Shown here: in pieces, positions 1-9,187 of the stretch
Numbering within the stretch: the stretch's first letter is position 1
Layout of the letters: each line of letters begins with the position of its first letter
Assembly: GCA_947444255.1 (NCBI GenBank)
Contig: CANEZU010000003.1
Coordinates: 1-36,863 of the forward strand
Reading direction: 5' to 3'
Length of the DNA: 36,863 nucleotides
DNA from: Flavobacteriaceae bacterium
Lineage (GTDB): Bacteria; Bacteroidota; Bacteroidia; Flavobacteriales; Flavobacteriaceae
Notes under the pieces: model-generated
Seen by the model: the letters and a program-made list of their open reading frames with translations, nothing else
What the model was told of the DNA's origin: nothing
Database searches by the model: none
Translations under genes and position numbers: made by a program

Positions 1-1056
1 AATATATTCACTAGAAATAGCGCAATTGCAAGTCTAAGTCCAAGTGTTGCTGGTGGAACCGTTATCAGTTATTCTGCGAGTCCCGATTTACCAAATGGAT
101 TAACTTTAAATACTGAAACCGGAACAATTTCTGGAACACCAATAGGAATTAGTACCGATGCAACTTATACTATCACGGCTACTAATTCTGGCGGAAATAC
201 CTCTTTTGGAATTTCTATCACCGTAAATGATATCGCGCCCTCTGCTTTGTCGTATTCGAATGCTAATATATTCACTCGAAATAGCGCAATTGCAAGTCTA
301 AGTCCAAGTGTTGGTGGTGGAACCGTTATCAGTTATTCTGCGAGTCCTACTTTGCCCTCAGGATTAACTTTAAATACTACATCGGGAATAATTTCTGGAA
401 CGCCAATAGGAATTAGTACCGATGCAACTTATACTATCACGGCTACTAATTCTGGTGGAAATACCTCTTTTGGAATTTCTATCACCGTAAATGATATCGC
501 GCCCTCCGCTTTGTCTTATTCGAATTCAAACATATTCACTAGAAATAGCGCAATTGTAAGTCTAAGTCCAAGTGTTGGTGGTGGAACCGTTATCAGTTAT
601 TCTGCGAGTCCCGATTTACCAAATGGATTAACTTTAAATACTGAAACCGGAACAATTTCTGGAACGCCAATAGGAATTAGTTCAGATGCAACTTATACTA
701 TCACGGCTACTAATTCTGGTGGAAATACCTCTTTTGGAATTTCTATCACTGTAAATGATATCGCGCCCTCTGCATTATCATACTATGATTCAAATATTTT
801 TAAACTGAATAGCCCTATTTCAAATTTAAATCCAAGTAGTACTGGCGGAACAGTAATCGGGTATTACATTAGTCCAACTTTGCCAACAGGCTTGATATTG
901 AACACAGCAACCGGAATAATTTCAGGAACGCCAACAGTAATTAGTGCTTTAACTACTTACACAATTACTGCTACAAATTCTGGTGGAAATAGTTCTTTTG
1001 TTCTAATGATTACAGTAGAAAATTCTTTAAATAATAATACTCTTAATCTTTCCAAA
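1..1056 (+). repeat. Four tandem 264-bp (88-aa) coding repeat units starting near 1, 265, 529 and 793; the first three are near-identical in nucleotide sequence
   Basis: The landmark aatatattcact(a/c)gaaatagc recurs at 1, 265 and 529 with a diverged copy at 793, giving exact 264-nt spacing. Confidence 0.93.
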
Positions 1057-1275
1057 TTTAAAGTCTATCCAAATCCTTTTAACAGTCTAATAAATGTATC
1101 TAGTGATATTGAGAAAGTTAACTTCAAAATATTTTCAACAGATGGAAAATTAATACAAGAAGGCCAACTTCAAAATTATCAAATAGATTTTCACAGTCTG
1201 ACCGATGGTATTTATACGCTTAAATTATTCTCGGAAGATAGAATAGAAACCAAAAAAATAATAAAACAGAACTAA
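1..1275 (+). CDS. T9SS type A sorting domain-containing protein with tandem putative Ig (He_PIG-like) repeats; N-terminus lies outside the window
   Basis: Frame 1 is open from base 1 (NIFTRNSAIASLSPSVAGG...), so the 247 start is not the true start. Four 88-aa repeats contain GLTLNT..GTISGTP..TYTITATNSGGN. The C-terminal KVYPNPFNSLINV...DGIYTLKLFSE...KKIIKQ is typical of a Por secretion (T9SS) sorting domain. Confidence 0.9.
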   Translation, partial: NIFTRNSAIASLSPSVAGGTVISYSASPDLPNGLTLNTETGTISGTPIGISTDATYTITATNSGGNTSFGISITVNDIAPSALSYSNANIFTRNSAIASLSPSVGGGTVISYSASPTLPSGLTLNTTSGIISGTPIGISTDATYTITATNSGGNTSFGISITVNDIAPSALSYSNSNIFTRNSAIVSLSPSVGGGTVISYSASPDLPNGLTLNTETGTISGTPIGISSDATYTITATNSGGNTSFGISITVNDIAPSALSYYDSNIFKLNSPISNLNPSSTGGTVIGYYISPTLPTGLILNTATGIISGTPTVISALTTYTITATNSGGNSSFVLMITVENSLNNNTLNLSKFKVYPNPFNSLINVSSDIEKVNFKIFSTDGKLIQEGQLQNYQIDFHSLTDGIYTLKLFSEDRIETKKIIKQN

Positions 1276-1280
1276 TATTA

Positions 1281-1323
1281 TTCAAATAAAACAGGAGCTA
1301 GTTTAGCTCCTGTTTTATTTGAA
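1281..1323. terminator. Bidirectional terminator-like perfect hairpin between convergent genes
   Basis: ttcaaataaaacaggagcta-gtt-tagctcctgttttatttgaa: 20-bp perfect arms and a 3-nt loop between the T9SS gene and rfbD. Confidence 0.88.
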
Positions 1324-1324
1324 T

Positions 1325-2161
1325 TTATTTGCGTTCCAGAGATTCATCCCAATTATTGATATGAATTTTAAACTCCTTTTTAATTTTAGATTTATCTAAA
1401 ACACTATATTTTGGTCGCTTAGCCGGTGTTGGGAATTCAGAACTTGGAATTGATTTTAAATCAATACTAACTTTATTTATTTCAAATATTTTCTTGGCAA
1501 ATTCAAACCAACTAGCAGATCCTTCATTACTGAAGTGATATATGCCGTAGTTTTTACTTTCACTTAAAATAACTTCAACTATAACTTCGGCTAAATCTAC
1601 CGCATGAGTTGGCGTGCCGATTTGATCATTTACAACACTTAGAGAGCTTCTATCCTCAGCCAATCGCAACATTGTTTTCATAAAATTATTCCCAAATTGA
1701 GAATATAACCATGACGTTCTGATAATAAAGTGCTCTTCTAATATTGATTGTACTGCTTGCTCACCTTCCCTCTTTGTTCTTCCATAAATTCCTTGAGGAT
1801 TTGTGATATCTTCTTCTGTGTAAGGAATGTTTTTATCACCATCAAAAACAAAATCAGTTGAAATATGGATTAGTTTAGTTTTGAATACCAAACAAATTTC
1901 TGCAAGATATTTAACTCCTAAAACATTTATTAAAGTTGCTTTGTCCTGCTCTGTTTCTGCTTTATCGACAGCCGTATATGCCGCTGCATTAATACAAAAA
2001 TCCGGTTTTATGCTATTAAAAACCTGTTCGATCTTTTGCCTATCTGTAATATCTAAATCGGAAGAAGAAAAGAAGTTAAATTGAATATCAGGATAATTCA
2101 CCGAAATGAATTCTAATGACTTTCCGAGCTGTCCATTTGCACCTGTTACTAGTACTACCAT
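1325..2161 (-). CDS. rfbD: dTDP-4-dehydrorhamnose reductase
   Basis: MVVLVTGANGQLGKSLE Rossmann start, STDFVFDG, YGRTKREGE; SDR-extended RmlD-like; adjacent to rfbC and rfbA. Confidence 0.95.
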   Translation of the reverse strand: MVVLVTGANGQLGKSLEFISVNYPDIQFNFFSSSDLDITDRQKIEQVFNSIKPDFCINAAAYTAVDKAETEQDKATLINVLGVKYLAEICLVFKTKLIHISTDFVFDGDKNIPYTEEDITNPQGIYGRTKREGEQAVQSILEEHFIIRTSWLYSQFGNNFMKTMLRLAEDRSSLSVVNDQIGTPTHAVDLAEVIVEVILSESKNYGIYHFSNEGSASWFEFAKKIFEINKVSIDLKSIPSSEFPTPAKRPKYSVLDKSKIKKEFKIHINNWDESLERK

Positions 2162-2706
2162 GCTTTTTTAGCTTTATCCAAAGTGGGAAGGATGCTGTCT
2201 TTTTCAGATATCAGAAGTTCCTTTTCATCCAAAATCCAGTCAATATTTAAGGAATGATCGTTATAAATAATTCCGCCTTCAGATGCTTTATTATAAAAAT
2301 TATCACATTTATAAAAAAAAGTGGCTGTTTCACTAAGCACCAAAAACCCATGAGCAAAACCTCTTGGAACAAAAAATTGTTTTTGATTATCACCAGAAAG
2401 TAAAATAGAAACGTATTCACCGAAAGTTTTTGAATAAGGGCGTATATCAACTGCCACATCCAAAACTTCACCCGATAAAACCCGAACTAATTTGGCCTGA
2501 CCGTGATCTCCAACCTGATAATGCAAGCCTCTCAAAACGCCCTTTGTTGAAAAAGATTGATTGTCTTGGATAAAATGAACGGCTTTCCCTATTCCTTTTT
2601 CGAAAGTTTTTTCATTAAAACTTTCCATAAAATAACCTCGTTCATCTTTTATAATTTTGGGCTCAATAATAAAGCAACCTTCAAGTTGTGTTGGTAAAAA
2701 AATCAT
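2155..2706 (-). CDS. rfbC: dTDP-4-dehydrorhamnose 3,5-epimerase
   Basis: DERGYFMESFNEK, GVLRGLHYQ, VPRGFAHGFLVLSETATFFYKCDN motifs. Confidence 0.96.
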   Translation of the reverse strand: MIFLPTQLEGCFIIEPKIIKDERGYFMESFNEKTFEKGIGKAVHFIQDNQSFSTKGVLRGLHYQVGDHGQAKLVRVLSGEVLDVAVDIRPYSKTFGEYVSILLSGDNQKQFFVPRGFAHGFLVLSETATFFYKCDNFYNKASEGGIIYNDHSLNIDWILDEKELLISEKDSILPTLDKAKKAW

Positions 2707-2713
2707 AAATTAT

Positions 2714-3571
2714 TTAAATTATATCTAAAAGATGCGTTCCGTATCCGCTTTTTAATAATGGTTCTGCAATTGTTCTAAGTTGATCGGAATCAATATATCC
2801 CATTTTAAATGCGGCTTCCTCGATAGATCCTATTTTTAATCCTTGTCTTTCCTCTATAACTTGAACAAATTGTGAAGCTTGTAACAAAGAATTGAAAGTT
2901 CCTGTATCGAACCAGGCTGTTCCTCGATCCAGAATACTAACTTTTAATTTTCCTCTTCTAAGATACTCTTTATTAACATCTGTAATTTCAATTTCTCCAC
3001 GATGGCTTGGCTTGATATTAGATGCTATTTCTACAACATCATTATCATAAAAATAGATTCCCGGAACAGCAAAATTTGATTTTGGTACTACTGGCTTTTC
3101 TTCAATAGAAAGAACATTTCCTTCAGTATCAAAATCAACTACACCATATCGCTCGGGATCATTAACGTGATAGGCATAAATAATTCCTCCTTCTGGATCG
3201 TTATTCTCCTGTAATAAATTTGACAATCCTGTTCCGTAAAAAATATTATCTCCAAGAACCAAAGCAACTTTATCCGTTCCAATAAATTCTTTTCCAATAA
3301 TAAAAGCTTCTGCTAACCCATTTGGGTTTTCTTGAACCGCATATTCAAAATGACAACCCAGTTTTGCACCATCACCCAATAATTGTCTGAATAAAGGTAA
3401 ATCATGTGGTGTAGAAATAATCAAAATTTCTCTTATTCCTGACCACATTAAAGTTGATAATGGATAATAAATCATCGGTTTATCATAAATTGGCATCAAC
3501 TGCTTACTAACCGCTAATGTTAGTGGATGCAATCTTGTGCCGGAACCTCCCGCTAATATTATTCCTTTCAT
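2714..3571 (-). CDS. rfbA: Glucose-1-phosphate thymidylyltransferase
   Basis: [65 protein letters not shown]. Confidence 0.97.
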   Translation of the reverse strand: MKGIILAGGSGTRLHPLTLAVSKQLMPIYDKPMIYYPLSTLMWSGIREILIISTPHDLPLFRQLLGDGAKLGCHFEYAVQENPNGLAEAFIIGKEFIGTDKVALVLGDNIFYGTGLSNLLQENNDPEGGIIYAYHVNDPERYGVVDFDTEGNVLSIEEKPVVPKSNFAVPGIYFYDNDVVEIASNIKPSHRGEIEITDVNKEYLRRGKLKVSILDRGTAWFDTGTFNSLLQASQFVQVIEERQGLKIGSIEEAAFKMGYIDSDQLRTIAEPLLKSGYGTHLLDII

Positions 3572-3601
3572 TTTACTTATTTTAAATTTAAATCTATCTT
3601 T

Positions 3602-4579
3602 TTATCCTTCAATTTTTGAAGCTTGCTTTTTATAAAATCGCATGAATAAGTAAAGAAAAACGTACAGAAAAACAAAAATTAAAGGGAATATAAATTTTAG
3701 TTTCCCATTTACAGCCTCCTTGTTTTCTTTGTTTAACGTATTACTGGTTTCTTTTATTATTTTGTCAAAACCAACTAATGTAATCCTAAAATATCCCTGT
3801 TCACTAATTAACTTATCTTTTGTTTTTATAACATCATTTAAAGGAGAGTTTTCATTATAATAAACCAATTTTTCACTTTTTAAATTAGTATCAGAATTTG
3901 TAAAACCATTCAAAAAACCATCTATTTGCGAAATTATAACATCATTTGCTTTTATTTTAATTCGAATATTATTAACCTCTTCTTTTTGAATTTTTTTATA
4001 AAATTCACTGTTATTAAGAAAGTTTATTAATGGTATTATGGTCTTTGAATAGCTAGTTTCCCTTTTTGTTGAAAACGAAATTAAATGATGCTTATAATTT
4101 TTACTAGTTGCTTTTTCTTCAATTATTTTTTTTAAATCATTGTCTTCCGACATTAATTTTAACAGCTCAAAGTTTTTTTCGTTGTCATTTATAAACTTAT
4201 AAATATCAACTATCGGTTCAATTTTAATTTGTGATAATTTTGAAGGTTCTTGAATTCCTATTGAAGCTAAAAAAACGGTGTCCTTTTCTTGTATTTTGGA
4301 TTGTAATAAATCGATTTTAGAATACAAATAATCAGTACTTCCAAAATTAGGCTGAACCACTATTTGATGGTTGTAGGTTTTATTAGTCTGATCTAAATAG
4401 ATTCCCAAGCCAAATCCAAGAATAAATAGAATTCCTATTACTATTTTATTTTTTATTAAAAATTGTAATCCTCTAAAAATTGAAGTATTCAAATTTTCAA
4501 AAAATTTACCGATTTTCCCTGAAATCATGGATAAATCAATTTCTTGATCTACTGAGTTTTTTTGGTCGATTTTACTCAT
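3602..4579 (-). CDS. Probable Wzz/chain-length-determinant-like LPS biosynthesis membrane protein
   Basis: N-terminal TM (IGILFILGFGLGIYL), long periplasmic region, C-terminal TM (FIFPLIFVFLYVFLYLFM); directly upstream of the rfb genes in the same orientation. Family assignment rests on topology and context. Confidence 0.6.
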   Translation of the reverse strand: MSKIDQKNSVDQEIDLSMISGKIGKFFENLNTSIFRGLQFLIKNKIVIGILFILGFGLGIYLDQTNKTYNHQIVVQPNFGSTDYLYSKIDLLQSKIQEKDTVFLASIGIQEPSKLSQIKIEPIVDIYKFINDNEKNFELLKLMSEDNDLKKIIEEKATSKNYKHHLISFSTKRETSYSKTIIPLINFLNNSEFYKKIQKEEVNNIRIKIKANDVIISQIDGFLNGFTNSDTNLKSEKLVYYNENSPLNDVIKTKDKLISEQGYFRITLVGFDKIIKETSNTLNKENKEAVNGKLKFIFPLIFVFLYVFLYLFMRFYKKQASKIEG

Positions 4580-4588
4580 TGTATTCTG

Positions 4589-6280
4589 CTATTTAAGGTT
4601 AAAAATTTGTTCTAATATCTTAATTGTAATTAAATAAGTAGGTTTAACTCCGGTTGTTCCTAACCCTCCCGAAGCTAGTGTACTTCCCGTTTCTAGTGGA
4701 TTATCCGAAGCATAATAGGCGTATCGAACTTTGACATCTGGATGAATACTTTTTCTGATTTTTGAGGCTGACTGAATCGCTTTTTGATAATAAGCCCCTT
4801 CCATTTCTAATCCAATAACTCCCCAAGTGGAATCATGGAAAAACTTTAATAAATCTTTATTTTGTAAGGAAGTTCCTAGAACTGTTATCATTGGACCTTC
4901 AAAAACAGCGATATCATTTCCTTCTAACATTTCTGCCGATAATTCATTATGAAAGAAATAATTATCTCCTGTTCCTTCATTTATGTGAGCAGATGGAATC
5001 ATGATATCTCCTTTTCCTCCTTGAAGTATTCCTGCTTTTCCCATAATCGAAACCGATTCTACATTGAGTAAAACCTTGTTATCGATTGCTTCTTGAAAAG
5101 GTTTCAACAACTCATCAATGGTTTCATAAGCTTGTTCTCCAAACGCATAATCCATTACTATTAGTACTGGTTTGGTTTCATCTAAATTTGAAATTGGAAA
5201 GGCTGATTTTTTTAAATCAATTTTCGCAGTATCAAATATTTGAACATCTATATTAGTTCCAGAAGTATCCGGAAGTGAAATCATCCCATTTTGTTTAGCA
5301 ATTTCTTCTACTTTATTTCTCAAATCATCAGCGCCCGATTTACTTAATTCTTCATAAATAAAGAAATCCGTTTGTTCTTTGAATTTTGATCTTAAAATAG
5401 GAGTCGCAAAAATCGAATTCATAACACTGTGCATATTTGCACTTATTATATGAATTGGACGGTCTAGAAGTTGGTTTTCCTTAAGCACTTCTTTAATATT
5501 ATTTGCCCATATTTCTCCATGAATATGATGTCCTAATCGCTCTCTCAAAATAGGACTAAAAGTGATGGTTCTTTTATTATTATCTAACACTTCTTCAATT
5601 GCTAATTTGCCCAGCCAATAAATTATATGCAAAAAACGATCCGGTTTTTCTGTAGTTCCAAAAGAATCATAGATCGATATTACTTCGGCAAAAGTTCTAC
5701 CTAAAATATTTGCTACGTGTGAAATTGCTTTTTCTTTATCAACTAAATTTAGTTTCTTATTAAGCAAAACGGTTTGTTCTAATTTCTGCCAATCCCTTGT
5801 CAATTCACCACTTTCATCAACTAAAACACGGTTTTTTATTTTGTGTGATTCAATAAAAATAAAGGTCAAATGGGTCAAAATATCATAAATGTCCGAGCGT
5901 CCTCGGGTAATTTCAATGTTTATTTGCTCTTCGTCAATTCGATAACAATTTCTACGTCGTTTTGGAGGTACAATAGCTTTAAAATGAGATTGAGAGTAGC
6001 CTTCATCAGAAGTTAGATTAATAAAACGACATTCTTCAATTCCGATAGGCAATCTTTCTATAACATATAAAAGTCCGTTAAGTTCTACTTTTTCCTCTGC
6101 TATAGAACCATAAATTTCTGGTCTTAATGACAGCAAGGCTTCTCTTAAGGTTTCGCCCGAAATTCCCATCGGTTTATAAAACCCACGGTTAAATAAATGT
6201 CTAATCGTAATGTACAATCGTTCAATAGCAGCTGACGATTCTTGCGCTCTGGAGCGCGAAATATTTTTAATTTCTTTCAT
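4589..6280 (-). CDS. Uncharacterised conserved protein, probably DUF6909 family
   Basis: 563-aa ORF with Bacteroidetes-type composition; C-terminal GVIGLEMEGAYYQKAIQ...RYAYYASDNP..TGSTLA. Family name is from recall and was not searched. Confidence 0.6.
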   Translation of the reverse strand: MKEIKNISRSRAQESSAAIERLYITIRHLFNRGFYKPMGISGETLREALLSLRPEIYGSIAEEKVELNGLLYVIERLPIGIEECRFINLTSDEGYSQSHFKAIVPPKRRRNCYRIDEEQINIEITRGRSDIYDILTHLTFIFIESHKIKNRVLVDESGELTRDWQKLEQTVLLNKKLNLVDKEKAISHVANILGRTFAEVISIYDSFGTTEKPDRFLHIIYWLGKLAIEEVLDNNKRTITFSPILRERLGHHIHGEIWANNIKEVLKENQLLDRPIHIISANMHSVMNSIFATPILRSKFKEQTDFFIYEELSKSGADDLRNKVEEIAKQNGMISLPDTSGTNIDVQIFDTAKIDLKKSAFPISNLDETKPVLIVMDYAFGEQAYETIDELLKPFQEAIDNKVLLNVESVSIMGKAGILQGGKGDIMIPSAHINEGTGDNYFFHNELSAEMLEGNDIAVFEGPMITVLGTSLQNKDLLKFFHDSTWGVIGLEMEGAYYQKAIQSASKIRKSIHPDVKVRYAYYASDNPLETGSTLASGGLGTTGVKPTYLITIKILEQIFNLK

Positions 6281-6415
6281 TAAATATTTTATATAACCTA
6301 CAAATATAGGTTTTTATATTTGGAGTTAATTATGGCTGTGTTATCAATAGATTAAACATTGTATTGTTTAACAATAAAATTTTTTTGTTCATTTAACTGA
6401 TCTTAATTAATCTTA

Positions 6416-7909
6416 TCAAATAAGTTTATCTGCAATTATTCGATCGTTGCTAAGTCTCGGAATTTTATTCTGTCCTCCTAATTTTCCTATTGATTTCATA
6501 TAGTCTTGAAAAGCATTTTTTTGAACTTTCGTAATAACTGCTTTTTGTAATACTTTGCCTATAATCAAATCGTCATAATACATGTTTTGTTTTCTCATTT
6601 CGGCATCAATAGCTGCAGCAAATACAGCGAAATCTTCTGGCTCATTTTCAAATTCGATAAACCATTCGTGATACGGTAATCCTTCTTTCGGATTTATTTG
6701 TGGAGCCACCGTAAATTCACTAATCCTGATATTTGTGTTTTCTAATGCTTTTTGCAAAGTTGCTTCAACCTCTTTTCCGATAACATGTTCTCCAAAAGCA
6801 GATATAAAATGTTTTATTCTTCCTGAAACTATTATTCTATAAGGTTGTAAACTTGTAAACTGAACTGTATCTCCAATATTATAGGCCCAAAGTCCGGCAT
6901 TTGACGAAATAATTAAAGCATAATTTACTCCGAGTTCTACCTCACCAATAGTATATCGTTTGGGCTGATCATTAAAAATTTCTTCTGCTTTAACAAATTC
7001 ATAAAAAATCCCTGCTTTTAAAAGTAGCAACATTCCCTTAGCTTTCTGTGAATCTTGATAAGCAAAAAATCCTTCTGAAGCTGGAAATAATTCAATGCTA
7101 TCTACTTTTCTTCCTATTAAATTTTCCATTTTGGATCGATAAGGCTCATAATTAACACCCCCGTAAATGAATAAATTAAAGTTTTTGAATAGTTCTCCAA
7201 TAGGCTTATTCCCTTTTTGATGTAATTTTTCAAAATACATTTGTACCCAAGCCGGTATTCCAGAAATTACCCGCATGTCTTCCTCTATTGTTTCACCAAC
7301 TATAGCGTCAATTTTAGTTTCCCAATCTTCTATACAATTAGTTTGCCATGAAGGCATTCTATTTTTTTGCAAATAATTGGGAACAAAATGAGCGACAATT
7401 CCAGACAAACGACCAAATTTTATTCCGTGTTTTTCTTCTAAAATTGGACTTCCCTGTAAAAAAATCATTTTTCCGTCTACAAGTGATGCGTTTCCAGTTT
7501 CATGAATATAATGCAAAATGGCATTTCGCGCAGCCTCAATATGAAAAGGCATGGATTCTTTGGTCAATGGGATGTATTTTGCACCAGAAGTCGTGCCTGA
7601 GGTTTTGGCAAAATATAATGGTTTCCCTTTCCAAAGTATATTTTCCTCACCTTCTACCGTTCGGTCCACATAGGGTTTGAGCTCTTCATAATCCCTAATA
7701 GGGACATTTTTTACGAAATCAGAAAAACTTTTTATTTTATTGAAATCATGATCTTTACCAAATTGCGTGTTTTGTGCCTGAAGTATTAAATCATTAAAAA
7801 CTTTTTGCTGAGCTTCAATTGGATTATTGGCCCACTTTTGAGTTTTAGTATAGATTTTTTTTGCAAATATTTTTGCTGCTATTTTTTTTACTGACATATC
7901 TTTATTCAA
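6416..7909 (-). CDS. GH3 auxin-responsive promoter family protein (ANL-superfamily acyl-adenylase-like)
   Basis: FAKTSGTTSGAKYIPLTKES, FPASEGFFAYQD, YNIGDTVQFTSLQPYRIIVSGRIKHFISAFGEHV motifs. Confidence 0.92.
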   Translation of the reverse strand: MNKDMSVKKIAAKIFAKKIYTKTQKWANNPIEAQQKVFNDLILQAQNTQFGKDHDFNKIKSFSDFVKNVPIRDYEELKPYVDRTVEGEENILWKGKPLYFAKTSGTTSGAKYIPLTKESMPFHIEAARNAILHYIHETGNASLVDGKMIFLQGSPILEEKHGIKFGRLSGIVAHFVPNYLQKNRMPSWQTNCIEDWETKIDAIVGETIEEDMRVISGIPAWVQMYFEKLHQKGNKPIGELFKNFNLFIYGGVNYEPYRSKMENLIGRKVDSIELFPASEGFFAYQDSQKAKGMLLLLKAGIFYEFVKAEEIFNDQPKRYTIGEVELGVNYALIISSNAGLWAYNIGDTVQFTSLQPYRIIVSGRIKHFISAFGEHVIGKEVEATLQKALENTNIRISEFTVAPQINPKEGLPYHEWFIEFENEPEDFAVFAAAIDAEMRKQNMYYDDLIIGKVLQKAVITKVQKNAFQDYMKSIGKLGGQNKIPRLSNDRIIADKLI

Positions 7910-8771
7910 ATTCTATGAATTGTGTTGGATCAATAGGATAGCCGTCTTTCCAAAGTTCAAAATGCAAATGAACTCCTGTAGATTCTTGTCCTGAAGATCC
8001 TGCTAATGCTATTACTTCACCAGTTCTAACAATATCTCCTTGTGATTTAGTAAGTGAAACTGCATGTTTATAAATAGAAATAAATCCATTATTGTGACGC
8101 AAAATGATAACGTTTCCGGTTGAAGGAGTCCAATCAGCGAATAGAATTGTTCCGTTTAAAATTGCTTTAATTGGAGTATTTTTTGCTAAAGCAACATCCA
8201 CAGCAAAATGTTTATTTTTAATATTAAATCCTTCTGTTATAGGGCCTTTTGCCGGAGCAAATAAAACTACACTCACTTTTGATTTCGCTTTTTCAAAAAG
8301 ATTGTATTTGTCATCGTGTTCAACTTCCTCTCTTAGTTTTAAATCTTCTTCTGATGGTTTTAAATCTTCTTCTGATGTCGCTACCGTTTTTGAAGACAGG
8401 ATAGAATCCTTGTTGTATTTAGCATAGTCTAAATCGCCTGTAAGAACCTTTTTTATGGATGAAATATAGGCTTCATTTTTGGACAATGCAAAAGATAGTG
8501 AATCTGATTTAAGTGCTAATTCAGTAGCATCTTTTTTTAATCTCGTTGAAGCATAACCGGGAATATACTCTCTTAGCGGAGTAAATGCTATTATATAAGA
8601 AGTGATTGTTATTATTAGAATAGTACTTATTGTGACAACTACAAAAACATTCATTAATGTTAATTTTAAAGAGAATATTTCTTCAAATGTATCCTCGTTT
8701 AAAATTATCAAACGGTTCTTAGTGAATAATTTTTTTGCTAGCTCCTTTCTTTTTAATCTCTTTTCGGTCAT
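7902..8771 (-). CDS. M23 family metallopeptidase (LytM domain)
   Basis: N-terminal TM; KHFAVDVALAKNTPIKAILNGTILFADWTPSTGNVIILRHNNGFISIYKH...GVHLHFELWKDGYPIDP. Confidence 0.93.
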   Translation of the reverse strand: MTEKRLKRKELAKKLFTKNRLIILNEDTFEEIFSLKLTLMNVFVVVTISTILIITITSYIIAFTPLREYIPGYASTRLKKDATELALKSDSLSFALSKNEAYISSIKKVLTGDLDYAKYNKDSILSSKTVATSEEDLKPSEEDLKLREEVEHDDKYNLFEKAKSKVSVVLFAPAKGPITEGFNIKNKHFAVDVALAKNTPIKAILNGTILFADWTPSTGNVIILRHNNGFISIYKHAVSLTKSQGDIVRTGEVIALAGSSGQESTGVHLHFELWKDGYPIDPTQFIEFE

Positions 8772-8979
8772 ACCGTAATTTTATAGTTACAAATATAAGT
8801 ATTTATGTTTCGAATTAAGTCCACCTAAGAGTTCCAAAAATGATTTGTCTTTTTTGATACAACAAAAAAGACCTTCAAATCATAAATATTTATTAATTAT
8901 GGAAATCAATAACCATTTTTTATATTTATCTTTGTTGGAGATATATTTTATAATTTGCTTAGGCATAAATGATTCAATC

Positions 8980-9156
8980 ATGGGAAGATTAGGTGTTACA
9001 GAAATCCTTGTTATACTTGCAGTTGTTTTGTTACTTTTTGGAGGTAAAAAAATTCCGGAATTAATGAAAGGTCTTGGAAGTGGGATAAAAGAATTTAAAA
9101 ATGCAGCCAAAGACGATCAGTCAACTGTAAAAAAAGAAGAAGAAGAAATAAAATAA
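8980..9156 (+). CDS. tatA: Sec-independent protein translocase TatA/E family protein
   Basis: [46 protein letters not shown] is a classic TatA N-terminus. The track start at 8845 adds a 45-aa non-TatA extension, so the start is moved to 8980. Confidence 0.93.
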   Translation: MGRLGVTEILVILAVVLLLFGGKKIPELMKGLGSGIKEFKNAAKDDQSTVKKEEEEIK

Positions 9157-9186
9157 AAAATGTCCCATATAAATGGGACATTTTTT
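9155..9186. terminator. Terminator hairpin between convergent tatA and tex
   Basis: aaaaaatgtcccat-ataa-atgggacatttttt. Confidence 0.9.
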
Positions 9187-9187
9187 G

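Noticed and set aside
1-1056. Periodic repeats as a possible CRISPR array
   Set aside because: The period is 264 bp, all in one open reading frame encoding Ig-like domains, with no short repeat/spacer structure.
1827-2084. Antisense ORF inside rfbD
   Set aside because: Shadow of a well-supported enzyme gene; no homology-like features. The same reasoning applies to the other small opposite-strand or alternate-frame ORFs inside rfbC, gh3, m23, tex, rpiB, rnr, GIN, glnS, SPFH, gltX, DUF4175, the methyltransferase, helicase and holB genes.
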